Below, piece by piece: positions 24,517-33,665 of a stretch of DNA of 64,000 nucleotides. This DNA comes from Streptomyces sp. NL15-2K (GTDB taxonomy: Bacteria > Actinomycetota > Actinomycetes > Streptomycetales > Streptomycetaceae): contig NZ_CP130630.1 of NCBI RefSeq assembly GCF_030551255.1, positions 6,677,501 to 6,741,500 on the forward strand. Direction: 5' to 3'. Made by a program: the position numbers and the translations under genes. The stretch's first letter is position 1. Every line of letters starts with the position of its first letter. A model generated the notes under the pieces. The model ran no database searches and was not told the DNA's origin. It was given only the letters and a program-made list of their open reading frames with translations.

Positions 24517-24671
24517 GGCTCAACTCCGGGGTGCTTACGCACCGTTGGGTAACTACTTCCCGAGGGACAGTAACTCTTCCTGGGGTTGCCGGCAGCGCAG
24601 GAGCGGCTGGTGCTGGTCCTGTAGTGCCCTCAGGCGAACCCGAGGGCCAGGGGGGACCACCAGAGCGCGGG

Positions 24672-25556
24672 TCAGTGGTGCTGCTCCCGCTGCGGCTTGC
24701 GCGGCAGCAGTCGTACGAGGGGCAGGCACAGGACGGTCGCCGCGGCGACGACGACGAGGCTCACGGTCATGGCGTGGGCCGCGCCGCCGTCCGCGGTCCG
24801 GAAGTACACGGTCGTCACGACCGCCGCCCCGATCGCGTTGGCGACCTGCTGCACCGCGCTGAGCGAGCCGCTCGCGCTGCCCGCCTCCTCGGGGGCGATG
24901 TCGCCGATCGTGACGTCGTAGACCGTGCCGAAGCAGGTGCCCATGCCGAGGCCGATGAGGAGAACGGGCGGCACGAGCGCCCAGCTACCGGTCTCCGTGC
25001 CGGTGTTGACGACCAGCAGGGTGAGGTGGCCGCAGCCCGCGAGGACCATCAGCAGGCCCGCCACGACGAGCCGGCGGCCGTAGGAGTGGATGAGGCGGTA
25101 GCAGGCGATGGACGCGATGACGATCCCGATCGACAAGGGGATCAGGCCGAGCGCGGTACCGGCGGGGGAGCGGCCGAGGCCCTGCTGGAAGAAGAGGGAG
25201 AGGACGTAGAGGAGGCCGGCGGTCGCGGCGAAGGCGACCAGGCCGAGGATCAGGCCCGAGGTGAAGCCGCGGTTGTGGAGCAGCGACGGCTGGATGAGCG
25301 GGTGGGGTGCGGTGCGCTGGCGGTGGCAGAAGCCGGCGAACAGGGCCAGGCCGAGGAGCAGGAGGGCGACCGCGCGGGGCGTCCAGCCGTGGTCCGAGCC
25401 GTCGATGAGCCCGCCGAGCAGGCCGAGCAGGGCGCCGGCGAGCAGCGCCGATCCCCGGCCGTCGACGGAGACGGTCGGGTCGCCGGTGTCGCGCGGCAGC
25501 AGGCGTACGGCTGCGATGAGCGCGCCGCCGCCGAGGAACAGCTGATTTCTTTGCCG
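24672..25556 (-). pseudogene. MFS (DHA2-type) transporter, N-terminal half missing
   Basis: The frame is open from a stop at 25557-25559 down to 24672 and encodes only the second half of a 14-helix EmrB/QacA-like transporter. It begins at NQLFLGGGALIAAVRLLPRDT, which corresponds to the end of helix 6, then continues through helices such as AVALLLLGLALFAGF, LILGLVAFAATAGLLYVLSLFFQQGLGRSPAGTALGLIPL and LVPPVLLIGLGMGTCFG. No start codon with a ribosome binding site exists near the break; the first start-like codon is a TTG at 25136. The missing half and the abrupt AT-richer sequence at about 25545-25620 indicate a deletion junction. The fragment is unlikely to be a working transporter. Confidence 0.85.
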
Positions 25557-25635
25557 TCACGCAGTATCTGTGTCACGCAGATAAATGTGAGGGGTGAGGT
25601 GACGCGCGGTCAAACGCATTAAAGGGAGGGGGTGC

Positions 25636-26439
25636 TCAGTGCACGCCCTGCGCGTACGCCGTCGGCGGCACGCCCACTGTCGTGGTGAAGTCGCGGATCA
25701 GGTGGGCCTGGTCGGCGTAGCCGAGGTCGGCGGCCAGGGCGGCCCAGTCCACCTCCCGGTCCCGCTCCGCGCGTTCCAGGGCCTCGTGGATGCGGTAGCG
25801 GAGGATGACCCACTTCGGGCCGACGCCGACGTACGCGGCGAACAGGCGCTGCAGCAGTCGTACGGACATGCCCTCGGAGCGGGCGAAGTCGGTGACGCGG
25901 CGGATCGTGCGGTCCGTGCGGATGCGGTCGACGAGGGTCGTCGCGAGGTCGGCCTGGGGGTCTGGTCGCGGGGCGAGATCGAGCAGGAACGCGTCGAGGG
26001 CGGCGATGCGGGCGTCCTCGACGTCCGGGGTGAGGATCGTGGCGGGGTCCGTGTCCGGGAAGACCTCGGGGGTAAAGACCCGTCGGCCGGTCCACTCCGT
26101 CACCGGCCGCTCCGGCGCGAAGGGGCGGAAGCCGCCCGGTCTGAACTTGATGCCGCAGACCCGGCCGTGTCCCTCCAGTTTCTGCGTGAACAGGTCGAGC
26201 TGGATGCCCGCGACCTCGATGAAGGGCTCCCGGCCCTCGAACCGCTGGAAGACGACGTTGACCGCGGGGTGCGGGACGACATGGGAGACGTACGGCTCGG
26301 AGAGGTCCCAGTCGATCAGCCAGTACAGCTCGACATACCGACGCAGCGGCTCGGCGGGCTCGCGGCGGCGGAAGTCCACGCGCGCGAAGAGCTCCGCGGC
26401 GTCGACTATGCCTCGGGTGTCACGGCGTGGGGCGGCCAT
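25636..26439 (-). CDS. AraC-family transcriptional regulator
   Basis: The 267-residue protein has an N-terminal ligand-type domain (REPAEPLRRYVELYWLIDWDL, HPAVNVVFQRFEG, GIKFRPGGFRPFA) of the DUF6597 type and a C-terminal AraC double helix-turn-helix, with the second half reading WAALAADLGYADQAHLIRDFTTTVGVPPTAYA. It probably activates or represses nearby genes on binding a small molecule. It diverges from the LLM oxidoreductase gene across 172 bp, which makes that gene a possible target. Confidence 0.92.
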   Translation of the reverse strand: MAAPRRDTRGIVDAAELFARVDFRRREPAEPLRRYVELYWLIDWDLSEPYVSHVVPHPAVNVVFQRFEGREPFIEVAGIQLDLFTQKLEGHGRVCGIKFRPGGFRPFAPERPVTEWTGRRVFTPEVFPDTDPATILTPDVEDARIAALDAFLLDLAPRPDPQADLATTLVDRIRTDRTIRRVTDFARSEGMSVRLLQRLFAAYVGVGPKWVILRYRIHEALERAERDREVDWAALAADLGYADQAHLIRDFTTTVGVPPTAYAQGVH

Positions 26440-26577
26440 GTAGAGATCGTAGGACGAGGTACTGACAGTCGGCCGGAGACGGGAACCCGGTATGGAGTCC
26501 GGTGCTGAGTCCGGTACGCGACGTGGGATGGAATGCGGGCGGAATACGGGGCAGTGGCGGGTCGTTCCAGCGGTATA

Positions 26578-26591
26578 GTTGAACGGTCAAC
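26578..26591. promoter_or_regulatory. inverted repeat upstream of the LLM oxidoreductase gene
   Basis: GTTGA and TCAAC arms flank a 4-bp centre, 20 bp before the start codon and next to a TATAGT that could be a -10 box. The position suits an operator for a repressor, but arms of 5 bp are weak evidence. Confidence 0.45.
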
Positions 26592-26611
26592 AACGTGGAG
26601 GGTGAGCGACC

Positions 26612-27694
26612 ATGCAGTTCGGGATCTTCAGCGTCGGCGATGTCACGCCGGACCCGACCACGGGCCGGACGCCGACCGAGCGCGAGCGCATCAAGGCCAT
26701 GGTCGCCATCGCGCTGAAGGCCGAGGAGGTCGGGCTCGACGTCTTCGCGACCGGCGAGCACCACAACCCGCCGTTCGTCCCCTCGTCGCCGACCACCATG
26801 CTCGGCTACGTCGCGGCGCGCACGCAGAGGCTGATCCTCTCCACCGCCACCACCCTCATCACCACCAACGACCCGGTGAAGATCGCCGAGGACTTCGCGA
26901 TGCTCCAGCATCTGGCGGACGGCCGGGTGGACCTCATGATGGGGCGCGGGAACACCGGCCCCGTCTATCCCTGGTTCGGGCAGGACATCCGGCAGGGCAT
27001 CGACCTCGCCATCGAGAACTACGCCCTCCTCCACCGGCTGTGGCGTGAGGACGTCGTGAACTGGGAGGGGAAGTTCCGTACGCCGCTCCAGGGGTTCACG
27101 TCCACGCCCCGCCCGCTCGACGGCGTGCCCCCGTTCGTCTGGCACGGCTCGATCCGCTCGCCGGAGATCGCCGAGCAGGCCGCGTACTACGGCGACGGCT
27201 TCTTCCACAACAACATCTTCTGGCCGGCCGACCACACCAAGCGGATGGTCGAGCTGTACCGGACCCGGTACGCCCACTACGGGCACGGCACACCCGAGCA
27301 GGCGATCGTGGGGTTGGGGGGTCACGTCTTCATGCGGAGGAACTCCCAGGACGCGGTGCGCGAGTTCCGGCCGTACTTCGACGTCGCGCCCGTCTACGGG
27401 CACGGGCCGTCGCTGGAGGAGTTCACCGACCAGACCCCGCTGACCGTGGGCTCGCCGCAGCAGGTCATCGAGAAGACCCTGGCCTTCCGCGAGTACGCCG
27501 GCGACTACCAGCGTCAGCTGTTCCTCGTGGACCACGCCGGGCTGCCGTTGAAGACCGTGCTGGAGCAGATCGACATGCTGGGCGAGGAGGTCGTGCCGGT
27601 GCTGCGGAAGGAGTTCGCGGTGGACCGCCCGGCCGACGTGCCCGATGCGCCGACCCACGCGTCCCTGCGCAAGGCTCAGGAGACCGCCGTATGA
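26612..27694 (+). CDS. LLM-class flavin-dependent oxidoreductase
   Basis: This 360-residue protein has the luciferase-like TIM barrel pattern: AEEVGLDVFATGEHHNPPFVPSSPTTMLGYVAARTQRLILSTATTLI, then EDFAMLQHLADGRVDLMMGRGNTGPVYPWFG. Members use FMNH2 (or F420) to oxygenate small molecules and often work with a separate flavin reductase; none is adjacent. The ATG is preceded by GGAGGG. The C terminus (TVGSPQQVIEKTLAFREYAGDYQRQLFLVDHAGLP) is complete. The substrate is unknown. Confidence 0.92.
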   Translation: MQFGIFSVGDVTPDPTTGRTPTERERIKAMVAIALKAEEVGLDVFATGEHHNPPFVPSSPTTMLGYVAARTQRLILSTATTLITTNDPVKIAEDFAMLQHLADGRVDLMMGRGNTGPVYPWFGQDIRQGIDLAIENYALLHRLWREDVVNWEGKFRTPLQGFTSTPRPLDGVPPFVWHGSIRSPEIAEQAAYYGDGFFHNNIFWPADHTKRMVELYRTRYAHYGHGTPEQAIVGLGGHVFMRRNSQDAVREFRPYFDVAPVYGHGPSLEEFTDQTPLTVGSPQQVIEKTLAFREYAGDYQRQLFLVDHAGLPLKTVLEQIDMLGEEVVPVLRKEFAVDRPADVPDAPTHASLRKAQETAV

Positions 27695-27843
27695 AGCGCG
27701 GACGATGCGGCGGCCCGCGGGGTGAGAGGACGGTAGGTTCCCGCCCCTCGGTTGCTCTCCCACCGGTGAGAGGCCAGTAAGAAGGCTGTCGGCTGAGCCG
27801 TTCATCACGTCGTACGACCGTGTCGGCTTGGCACACTGAAGGC

Positions 27844-28560
27844 GTGCCCCAAACTCTGCTGCTCGCCGAAGACGACCGCGCCATCCGTCACGCCCTGGAG
27901 CGCGCCCTGACGCTGGAGGGTTACCAGGTCACCGCGGTCGCCGACGGCGTCGAGGCGTTGGCGCAGGCCCACAAGACCCCGCCGGACGTGCTCGTCCTCG
28001 ACGTGATGATGCCGGGGATCGACGGACTCCAGGTCTGCCGGGTGCTGCGCGCCGAGGGCGACCGTACGCCGATCCTGATGCTGACGGCGCTCGTGGAGAC
28101 CCAGGACCGGATCGCCGGCCTGGACGCGGGTGCCGATGACTATGTCGTGAAGCCCTTCGACGTCGAGGAGGTCTTCGCCCGGCTGCGTGCCCTGTTGCGG
28201 CGCACGAGCCCGGTCGGTGCGCTGACCGGCGTACCCAAGCCGCTGCCGCAGGTGCCCGACGGCCGGATCGAGGCGGCCGGGCTGCGGATGGACGTGCAGG
28301 CCCGCCGTGCCTGGCGCGGGACGCGGGAGCTGGAGCTGACGCGCACCGAGTTCGAACTCCTGGAACTGCTCGTGCGCAATGCGGGGATCGTGCTCGACCA
28401 CTCCACGATCTACGACCGGATCTGGGGCTACGACTTCGGGCCCGGCTCCAAGAACCTCGCCGTGTACGTCGGCTACCTGCGCCGCAAGCTCGACGATCCG
28501 GGCGCTCCGCAGTTGATCCACACGGTGCGCGGCGTGGGTTACGTGCTGCGGGAGGACTGA
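27844..28560 (+). CDS. OmpR-family response regulator
   Basis: The receiver domain (residues 1-120) has the acidic pair in LLAEDDRAI, the phosphoacceptor Asp in VLVLDVMMPG, Thr in MLTAL and Lys in VVKPFD. A winged-helix OmpR/PhoB domain follows (LELTRTEFELLELLVRNAGIVLDHSTIYDRIWG ... YLRRKLDDPG ... TVRGVGYVLRED). GTG 27844 gives the normal family N terminus; the GAAGG only 1 nt away is too close for a normal site, so a leaderless transcript or the upstream GTG 27820 should be considered. Its stop abuts the sensor kinase start. It resembles MprA-type regulators. Confidence 0.95.
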   Translation: MPQTLLLAEDDRAIRHALERALTLEGYQVTAVADGVEALAQAHKTPPDVLVLDVMMPGIDGLQVCRVLRAEGDRTPILMLTALVETQDRIAGLDAGADDYVVKPFDVEEVFARLRALLRRTSPVGALTGVPKPLPQVPDGRIEAAGLRMDVQARRAWRGTRELELTRTEFELLELLVRNAGIVLDHSTIYDRIWGYDFGPGSKNLAVYVGYLRRKLDDPGAPQLIHTVRGVGYVLRED

Positions 28561-30030
28561 GTGGCCCGCCTCGGGCGGATGTCGGCGAAGCGAAAGCCAT
28601 GGAGCCGGGGCCGGATCCGGATCCGACCCCGCCTCCGGCCCCGCCTCCGGCGGCCGCGGCTGCTGTCGCTGCGGACCACCTTCGCGGTGTCCTTCGCCGC
28701 CGTGACCGCCGCCGTCACCCTCCTGGTCGGCGTGCTGTCCTACAACGCCGCCGCCCGGCTGGTGCGGGTGGACCAGGAGTCCGTGTTCGACCAGGTCGTG
28801 CAGGATCTGCGGGACGAGGTGCGCACGCACCGGATGACGCCGGACGACTTCTCCTCCTCCGCGCCGGGCCACGACATCGTGCGGCCCGCCCGTACGGATG
28901 TGCAGGTGCTGGGGCCGGACGGCCGTGTCGTCGACCCCGGCAGACCGGGGCTGCCCGTCACCGACGCCGACCGGAGCATCGCCGCGGCCGGCCCGGCCGG
29001 GAGGCTCACCGAGCACAGAGAGGTCGACGTCGCCCACGACGTCTACCGTGTGGCGACCGTCGCGCTCGGTGAGGGGCGGGGCGCGGTGCAGGTCGCGCAG
29101 GAGTTCAGCGACACCGAGGACCTGCTGCGGGCCCTGCAACAGCGGACGCTGATCCTGATGGTCGCGGTGGTGGTCGCCGCGGGGCTGTTCGGCTGGTGGC
29201 TGGCCCGGCGCATCACCCGGCGACTGGTCGTCCTCACCTCCGCCGCCGAGGACGTCGCCCGCACCCGGCGGCTCGGCATCCAGGTGCCCGTCACCGGCTA
29301 CGACGAGGTCGGCCGCCTCGGCCGCGCCTTCGACCGCATGCTGGGGCGCCTGGCCCAGTCCGAGGAGGACCAGCGCCGACTGGTCCAGGACGCGGGACAC
29401 GAGCTGCGTACGCCGCTGACCTCTCTGCGTACGAACATCTCCTTGCTGCGGAGGATCGACGAGCTGCCCCCCGCCACCCGCGAAGAGCTGGTGGCGGACC
29501 TCGGCCAGGAGGCCCGCGAGCTGACCGACCTGGTCAACGAGCTCGTCGACCTCGCCGCCGGGCAGTCCGACACCGAGCCGCCGCAGCGGGTCGACCTCGC
29601 CGACCTCGCCGAGGAGGTCGCGGGGCTCGCCCGGCGCCGTACCGGGCGGGAGGTCCTCGTCCGCGCGAGCGGCGACACGACCACCGACGGCCGGCCCGGC
29701 ATGCTGACCCGCGCGATCTCCAACCTCGTCGAGAACGCGGCGAAGTTCGACAGCGACGGTATGGCGCCCATCGAGATCCACATCGCCGGGCCCGCCCGGC
29801 CGGGGGCCGTCCGCGTCGAGGTCCTCGACCGGGGGCCCGGCATCGCCGACCGCGACCTGATCCGCGTCTTCGACCGCTTCTACCGAGCCGCCGACGCCCG
29901 CTCCCTGCCCGGCTCCGGCCTCGGCCTGTCCATCGTGCGGGAGGTGGCGCTCGCGCACGGGGGAGCGCCGTTCGCCCTGCGGCGGGAGGGGGGCGGGGCG
30001 GTGATCGGGTTCACGGTGGGTGGGGGCTGA
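28561..30030 (+). CDS. sensor histidine kinase, partner of the response regulator
   Basis: The 489-residue protein has an Arg-rich N terminus, a first membrane helix at about residues 40-62, an extracellular domain of about 130 residues, a second helix at about 200-220 (LILMVAVVVAAGLFGWWLA), a HAMP domain, the HisKA phosphoacceptor His in DAGHELRTPLTSLRTN and an HATPase domain with NLVENAAKF, DRGPGIAD and GSGLGLSIVREVALAHGG. It begins at the base after the regulator stop codon, so the two are co-expressed. The layout fits MprB-like envelope stress sensors; the signal is unknown. Confidence 0.95.
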   Translation: MARLGRMSAKRKPWSRGRIRIRPRLRPRLRRPRLLSLRTTFAVSFAAVTAAVTLLVGVLSYNAAARLVRVDQESVFDQVVQDLRDEVRTHRMTPDDFSSSAPGHDIVRPARTDVQVLGPDGRVVDPGRPGLPVTDADRSIAAAGPAGRLTEHREVDVAHDVYRVATVALGEGRGAVQVAQEFSDTEDLLRALQQRTLILMVAVVVAAGLFGWWLARRITRRLVVLTSAAEDVARTRRLGIQVPVTGYDEVGRLGRAFDRMLGRLAQSEEDQRRLVQDAGHELRTPLTSLRTNISLLRRIDELPPATREELVADLGQEARELTDLVNELVDLAAGQSDTEPPQRVDLADLAEEVAGLARRRTGREVLVRASGDTTTDGRPGMLTRAISNLVENAAKFDSDGMAPIEIHIAGPARPGAVRVEVLDRGPGIADRDLIRVFDRFYRAADARSLPGSGLGLSIVREVALAHGGAPFALRREGGGAVIGFTVGGG

Positions 30031-30204
30031 GGGCGGCGCTGGGGTCGGGGCGGGGATGTGTCGGTCAGGGGGTCGTGCGTCCATGCGGGGGCGTACGGCC
30101 GAAGAGCGGCCGGCGGGGTGACCGGTTCCGGCTGGACGCCGGACGCCGGACGCCGGGCGGGGGACGGGGGACGGTGCGGTCCCGGACCCGCTCCCCGGGG
30201 CTTG

Positions 30205-30393
30205 TCATGAGTTCGGGGCGGTTTCGGCAGAAGGAGGGGCGCTGGTGGGGGGCTGGCAGGCCTCGCACAATTCATGACGGCCATCGGGCGTGACGACAGT
30301 GCCCCATCCATTGCATTTCTCGCAGTCCCGGGCCGGGGCGACGTCTGGGCGTGGGGCTGGGCTGCGAGAGTCAGGACGAGTGATGTCAGCCAT
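30205..30393 (-). CDS. small CxxC zinc-ribbon-like protein
   Basis: This 62-residue protein has one pair of CxxC knuckles, CEKCNGWGTVV and then LCEACQPP, spaced as in a small zinc ribbon or a DnaJ-type half finger. The rest is Pro/Ala/Ser-rich and probably disordered. ATG 30393 follows GGGAGG at about 10 nt. The frame extends to 30504, but the extra part looks non-coding. I do not recognise the family beyond the metal-site pattern. It may bind RNA, DNA or another protein. Confidence 0.65.
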   Translation of the reverse strand: MADITRPDSRSPAPRPDVAPARDCEKCNGWGTVVTPDGRHELCEACQPPTSAPPSAETAPNS

Positions 30394-30550
30394 GTGGTGG
30401 AACCTCCCACCATGGTTGGGGAACGCCGGGCGCACTCCCACACTGTCAGCGTTTATGTTCGATATCCGCATTATGTCCGTCACGTTTGGGCCAAGGATGG
30501 CCAAACGGCTTGCTAGCCTCCCCGCACCGCCATGGAGCCGTCCCGTGCGG

Positions 30551-30724
30551 TCACCGGGCAGCCCGGCGGTGGCGGGTGAGGACGGCGGCGCCGACCTGTT
30601 CCGCCGACAGGCACTCCAGCCCCACTTGTGGGCCGCCGACGCGAAAGAGCCGGTCGCCGGTGCCCAGGACGGTGGGGAAGGTCAACAGCCGGTACTCGTC
30701 GATCAGGTCCTCGGCCATCAGGCT
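30551..30724 (-). pseudogene. dihydrofolate reductase-like (RibD_C) protein, C-terminal fragment
   Basis: On the minus strand a frame ending at 30551 encodes [20 protein letters not shown] then GTGDRLF and ends TRHRRAAR. This is the C-terminal part of the small RibD_C/DHFR-like reductases common in actinobacteria (LxxxLxDEYRLxxxPxxLGxGxRLF). The N-terminal two thirds are missing. The break, at about 30718-30750, coincides with the broken end of the MMPL fragment on the other strand. Confidence 0.8.
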
Positions 30725-32103
30725 GCTCTTCCCGCATCCGGTGCTGCGCTCGACCGCCTACGGCGGCGTCACCGTGACCATCATGGCGGCCACCGGCAGC
30801 CTCCTGCTGCTGCCCTCCGCGGTGGCCATCCTCGCGCCCCACCTGGACCGCTTCGACCGCTGGCGCCGCAGGGACGGCACCGCCCTGGCCGCCAAGGGGT
30901 CCGTCCGCCCGCTGGGGTGGTGGGGGCGGACAGCGGCCGCGACCATGCGGCGGCCGCTGTGGGTGGGCCTCCCAGCCGCCGCCGTACTGCTGCTTCTGGC
31001 CGCTCCCTTCGGCCAGGCCGCCTTCAGCCTGGCCGACGACCGGGTGCTGCCGGCCGGCACACCCGCCGCGCAGGCCACCGCGACTTTGCGCGCCGACTTC
31101 CAGGCCGCCACCGTCGCCACGGCGACCACCGTCGTCCTGCCGGGCTTCGACGCCCGGACCGGCGCACAGGAGCTGGACCGCTATGCGCGGTGGATCGCCG
31201 CGCTGCCAGGCGTGAGCCGGATCGACACCGCCACCGGCACCTACCGCTCCCACTCGGCCGCCGCCCTCCTCGCCCTCGACTCCCACCAGTTCACCTCCGC
31301 CCGGGGCGCCTACCTCCGGGTCGCCACCCGTGGCGACCCGCAAGACCCCGCCAACGCGGACCGGGCCGAGCGCATCAGGGCCTTGCCCGCGCCGGTGCCC
31401 GCACTGGTGGGCGGACCCGGCGCGGAAATCGCCGACGTACGCACCCTTCTGGGCGACCGCCTCCCGCTCGCCCTGGCACTGACCGCCACCGTCATGTTCG
31501 CGCTGATCTTCGCCCTCACCCGGTGCCCGGTGCTCGCGCGTCTTCCAGCAGGGACACCTGCGGTGGCTGGTGGGCGACTTCACCGTGACCGCGACCACCG
31601 ACGTCTTCCTGCCCATCCTGGTGTTCTGCATCGCCTTCGGCCTGTCCATGGACTACGAGATCATCCTGCTGACCCGCATCCTCGAAGAGCACCACCGCAC
31701 CGGCGACACCACGCAGGCGGTCACCTACGGCCTGGACCGCACCGCCACCCAGTTCACCTGGGCCTCCCTCATCGTCGCCGTCATCATGACCGCCCTCGCC
31801 ACTTCCGGGCTGACCTTCCTCAAACTCGTCGGGGTCGGACTGGCCCTGGCCGCGCTCCTCGACGCAACCGTCGTACGCGGCCTGCTGGTTCCCGCCGTCA
31901 TGGCCCTCGCCGGCCGCGCCAACTGGTGGACACCCCGCTGGACACCCCGCTGGGCGCGCCCTCTGACGCACCTACCGGACCCGCGATCACCGGGCCGCGG
32001 GGCGCGACCGGAGGTGATCGGGAAGGACCACGTGAGCGCCGCACCGGCCAGTGCCTCGACGGTGGCGAGACCGAGCCCGGTACCTAATCGTCGAGCTCGG
32101 TGA
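30720..32103 (+). pseudogene. MMPL-family (RND) transporter, truncated and internally deleted
   Basis: The first frame (about 30720-31560) starts at [19 protein letters not shown], equivalent to the end of the first membrane half of an MMPL lipid/drug exporter. It continues through the periplasmic loop (GTPAAQATATLRADFQAATV, YLRVATRG) to LALALTATVMFALIFALT. Homology then resumes in another frame at VFQQGHLRWLVGDFTVTATTD (from about 31540) and runs through FGLSMDYEIILLTRILEEHHRTG to the C-terminal helices, stopping at 32101-32103. About 100 bp appears to be missing between the two frames. With no N terminus and a frameshift it cannot encode a functional pump. A 12-bp tandem repeat (ACACCCCGCTGG) lies near 31930. 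Confidence 0.85.
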
Positions 32104-32488
32104 AGAGAGTCAACTGAAGAGCGCCCGGCGCCTCGAGCCGCGAGTTCAGTGAGTTCCAAGGGGTGCGCGTCGGCTCGGCGATCACCTGGGCTCCGGCGGC
32201 GGCCAGCTTCGACGTTGCGGCGACGGAGTCGTCGACCTGGAAGGCAACCCGAATGTGGCCGGCTACTCGCCGCCCGACCTCGACTTCGTCGATGAATTCA
32301 GCGTGGTTCGGATCAGTCAGCTCCAAGGTGGCCCGGCCGGCGTCAAGGATGGTGACCCGTCCGTCGGGAGAGGCGAACGCGCCGCGCTCGGTCAATCCGA
32401 GGACGTCGCGGTAGAAGTGCAGCGCCGCTTCGTAGTCGGCTGCCGTGACCACTAAGCGGAGTTCGCGGACGGCGGGTTCGTCGGTCAT
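32084..32488 (-). CDS. VOC-superfamily (glyoxalase-like) protein
   Basis: The 134-residue protein has two beta-alpha-beta-beta-beta modules: RELRLVVTAADYEAALHFYRDVLGLTERG ... TLELTDPNHAEF, and GHIRVAFQVDDSVAATSKLAAAGAQVIAEPTRTPWNSLNSRLEAPGALQLTLF. It belongs to the glyoxalase/bleomycin-resistance/dioxygenase fold, with many metal-dependent functions. Its 3' end overlaps the end of the MMPL pseudogene by 20 bp, tail to tail. The specific reaction is unknown. Confidence 0.88.
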   Translation of the reverse strand: MTDEPAVRELRLVVTAADYEAALHFYRDVLGLTERGAFASPDGRVTILDAGRATLELTDPNHAEFIDEVEVGRRVAGHIRVAFQVDDSVAATSKLAAAGAQVIAEPTRTPWNSLNSRLEAPGALQLTLFTELDD

Positions 32489-32636
32489 GCCGGCTCCTTG
32501 GAGATCTCGAGTAGTGACTCGTCAACGCAGTGATCGGCCGGACGATTCCCCAGCCGGACGGGTTACAGACGTGGCACGGGCAAACCCCGCAGGACCCCAG
32601 GCGCCCTGGTCTGATGCCGGTCAGGCGCCGACCTGA

Positions 32637-33584
32637 TCAGCGCCGACGAGCCTGAGGCGAGCGCGCCTGTGGTCCGACCCCGAGGACGTCCAGCATCGCT
32701 CGGGTGGCTGGGCTGGGGTTGAACCGGTTCCACGCCAGATACTCGATACGACGCGGCCCGTCGACCACCGGGACCAGCGCCAGTTCGGGGTCGTCGGCGG
32801 CCAGCGGTCGGATGAACGCGGACGGCAGCAGCGCGATGCCCAGCCCGCGCGCGATCAGCCGGGTGATCAGCTCGACGAAGCCGACCTCGTACGCGACATC
32901 GCGGACCAGGCCCGCGGCTGCGAACGCCTGATCGGACTGGGCGCGGGCGGGTGTTCCGTCCACGAAGTCCACGAACGTCTCCACGGCGATCTCCCGCAAC
33001 GTGACCTGGTGGGAAACGCCCGCCAGACGGTGCCCGGCCGGCACCACCAGCACGTGCTCGTCGTGATCGAGGACAACGGTGTCCACACCGGAAGGCCGTT
33101 CACCCTCCGGCAGGCCGAGGAAGGCGATGTCCAGGTCGCCCTCCCGGACAGCCGCCTCCAGTTCGTCGCTGCGTCCGGAACGGAGGAAGACGCGTACGTC
33201 CGGGTGCCGGGCGCGGTACCGCTGCAGCAACTCGGGTACGTCAACGGCAGCCGTGGTCACGATCACACCGACGGCGAGCCGGCCGCGTACCACGCCCGTC
33301 GCGGCGGCGGCATCGGCGACCGCCCGGTCGGCAGCGGCCAGGCACTCGCGCGCGCCTGCGACAAACGCCGCTCCGGCGCTGGTCAGCTCGACGCGGCGGC
33401 TGGAGCGGGCGAACAGCTGGACTCCGAGCTCGCGTTCCAGGCCGGCGATCCGGTGACTGAGTGAGGACTGCACGACGCGGCAGCGTTCCGCAGCCCGGGT
33501 GAAGTTGCGGGTTTCGGCGACGGCGACGACGTAGCGCATCTGCTGGAGATCCACGCAGCCATCGTTCTGGTTCATAGCTGCCAT
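32637..33584 (-). CDS. LysR-family transcriptional regulator
   Basis: The N-terminal helix-turn-helix is typical LysR (MRYVVAVAETRNFTRAAERCRVVQSSLSHRIAGLERELGVQLFARSSRRVELTSAG). A substrate-binding effector domain fills residues 95-300. ATG 33584 gives 315 residues; GTG 33554 would start at the conserved VDLQQMRY and is also possible. It diverges from the NAD(P)H-binding protein gene, the usual LysR target arrangement, and the roughly 80-bp gap between the starts probably holds its binding sites. Confidence 0.93.
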   Translation of the reverse strand: MAAMNQNDGCVDLQQMRYVVAVAETRNFTRAAERCRVVQSSLSHRIAGLERELGVQLFARSSRRVELTSAGAAFVAGARECLAAADRAVADAAAATGVVRGRLAVGVIVTTAAVDVPELLQRYRARHPDVRVFLRSGRSDELEAAVREGDLDIAFLGLPEGERPSGVDTVVLDHDEHVLVVPAGHRLAGVSHQVTLREIAVETFVDFVDGTPARAQSDQAFAAAGLVRDVAYEVGFVELITRLIARGLGIALLPSAFIRPLAADDPELALVPVVDGPRRIEYLAWNRFNPSPATRAMLDVLGVGPQARSPQARRR

Positions 33585-33665
33585 GACAAGTATGTGTTGG
33601 ATTCATGGCCAGTTGGGCTGAGACTTCACCACATGCAGACCTTGTCCCGCTCAATGAAGACAGAC

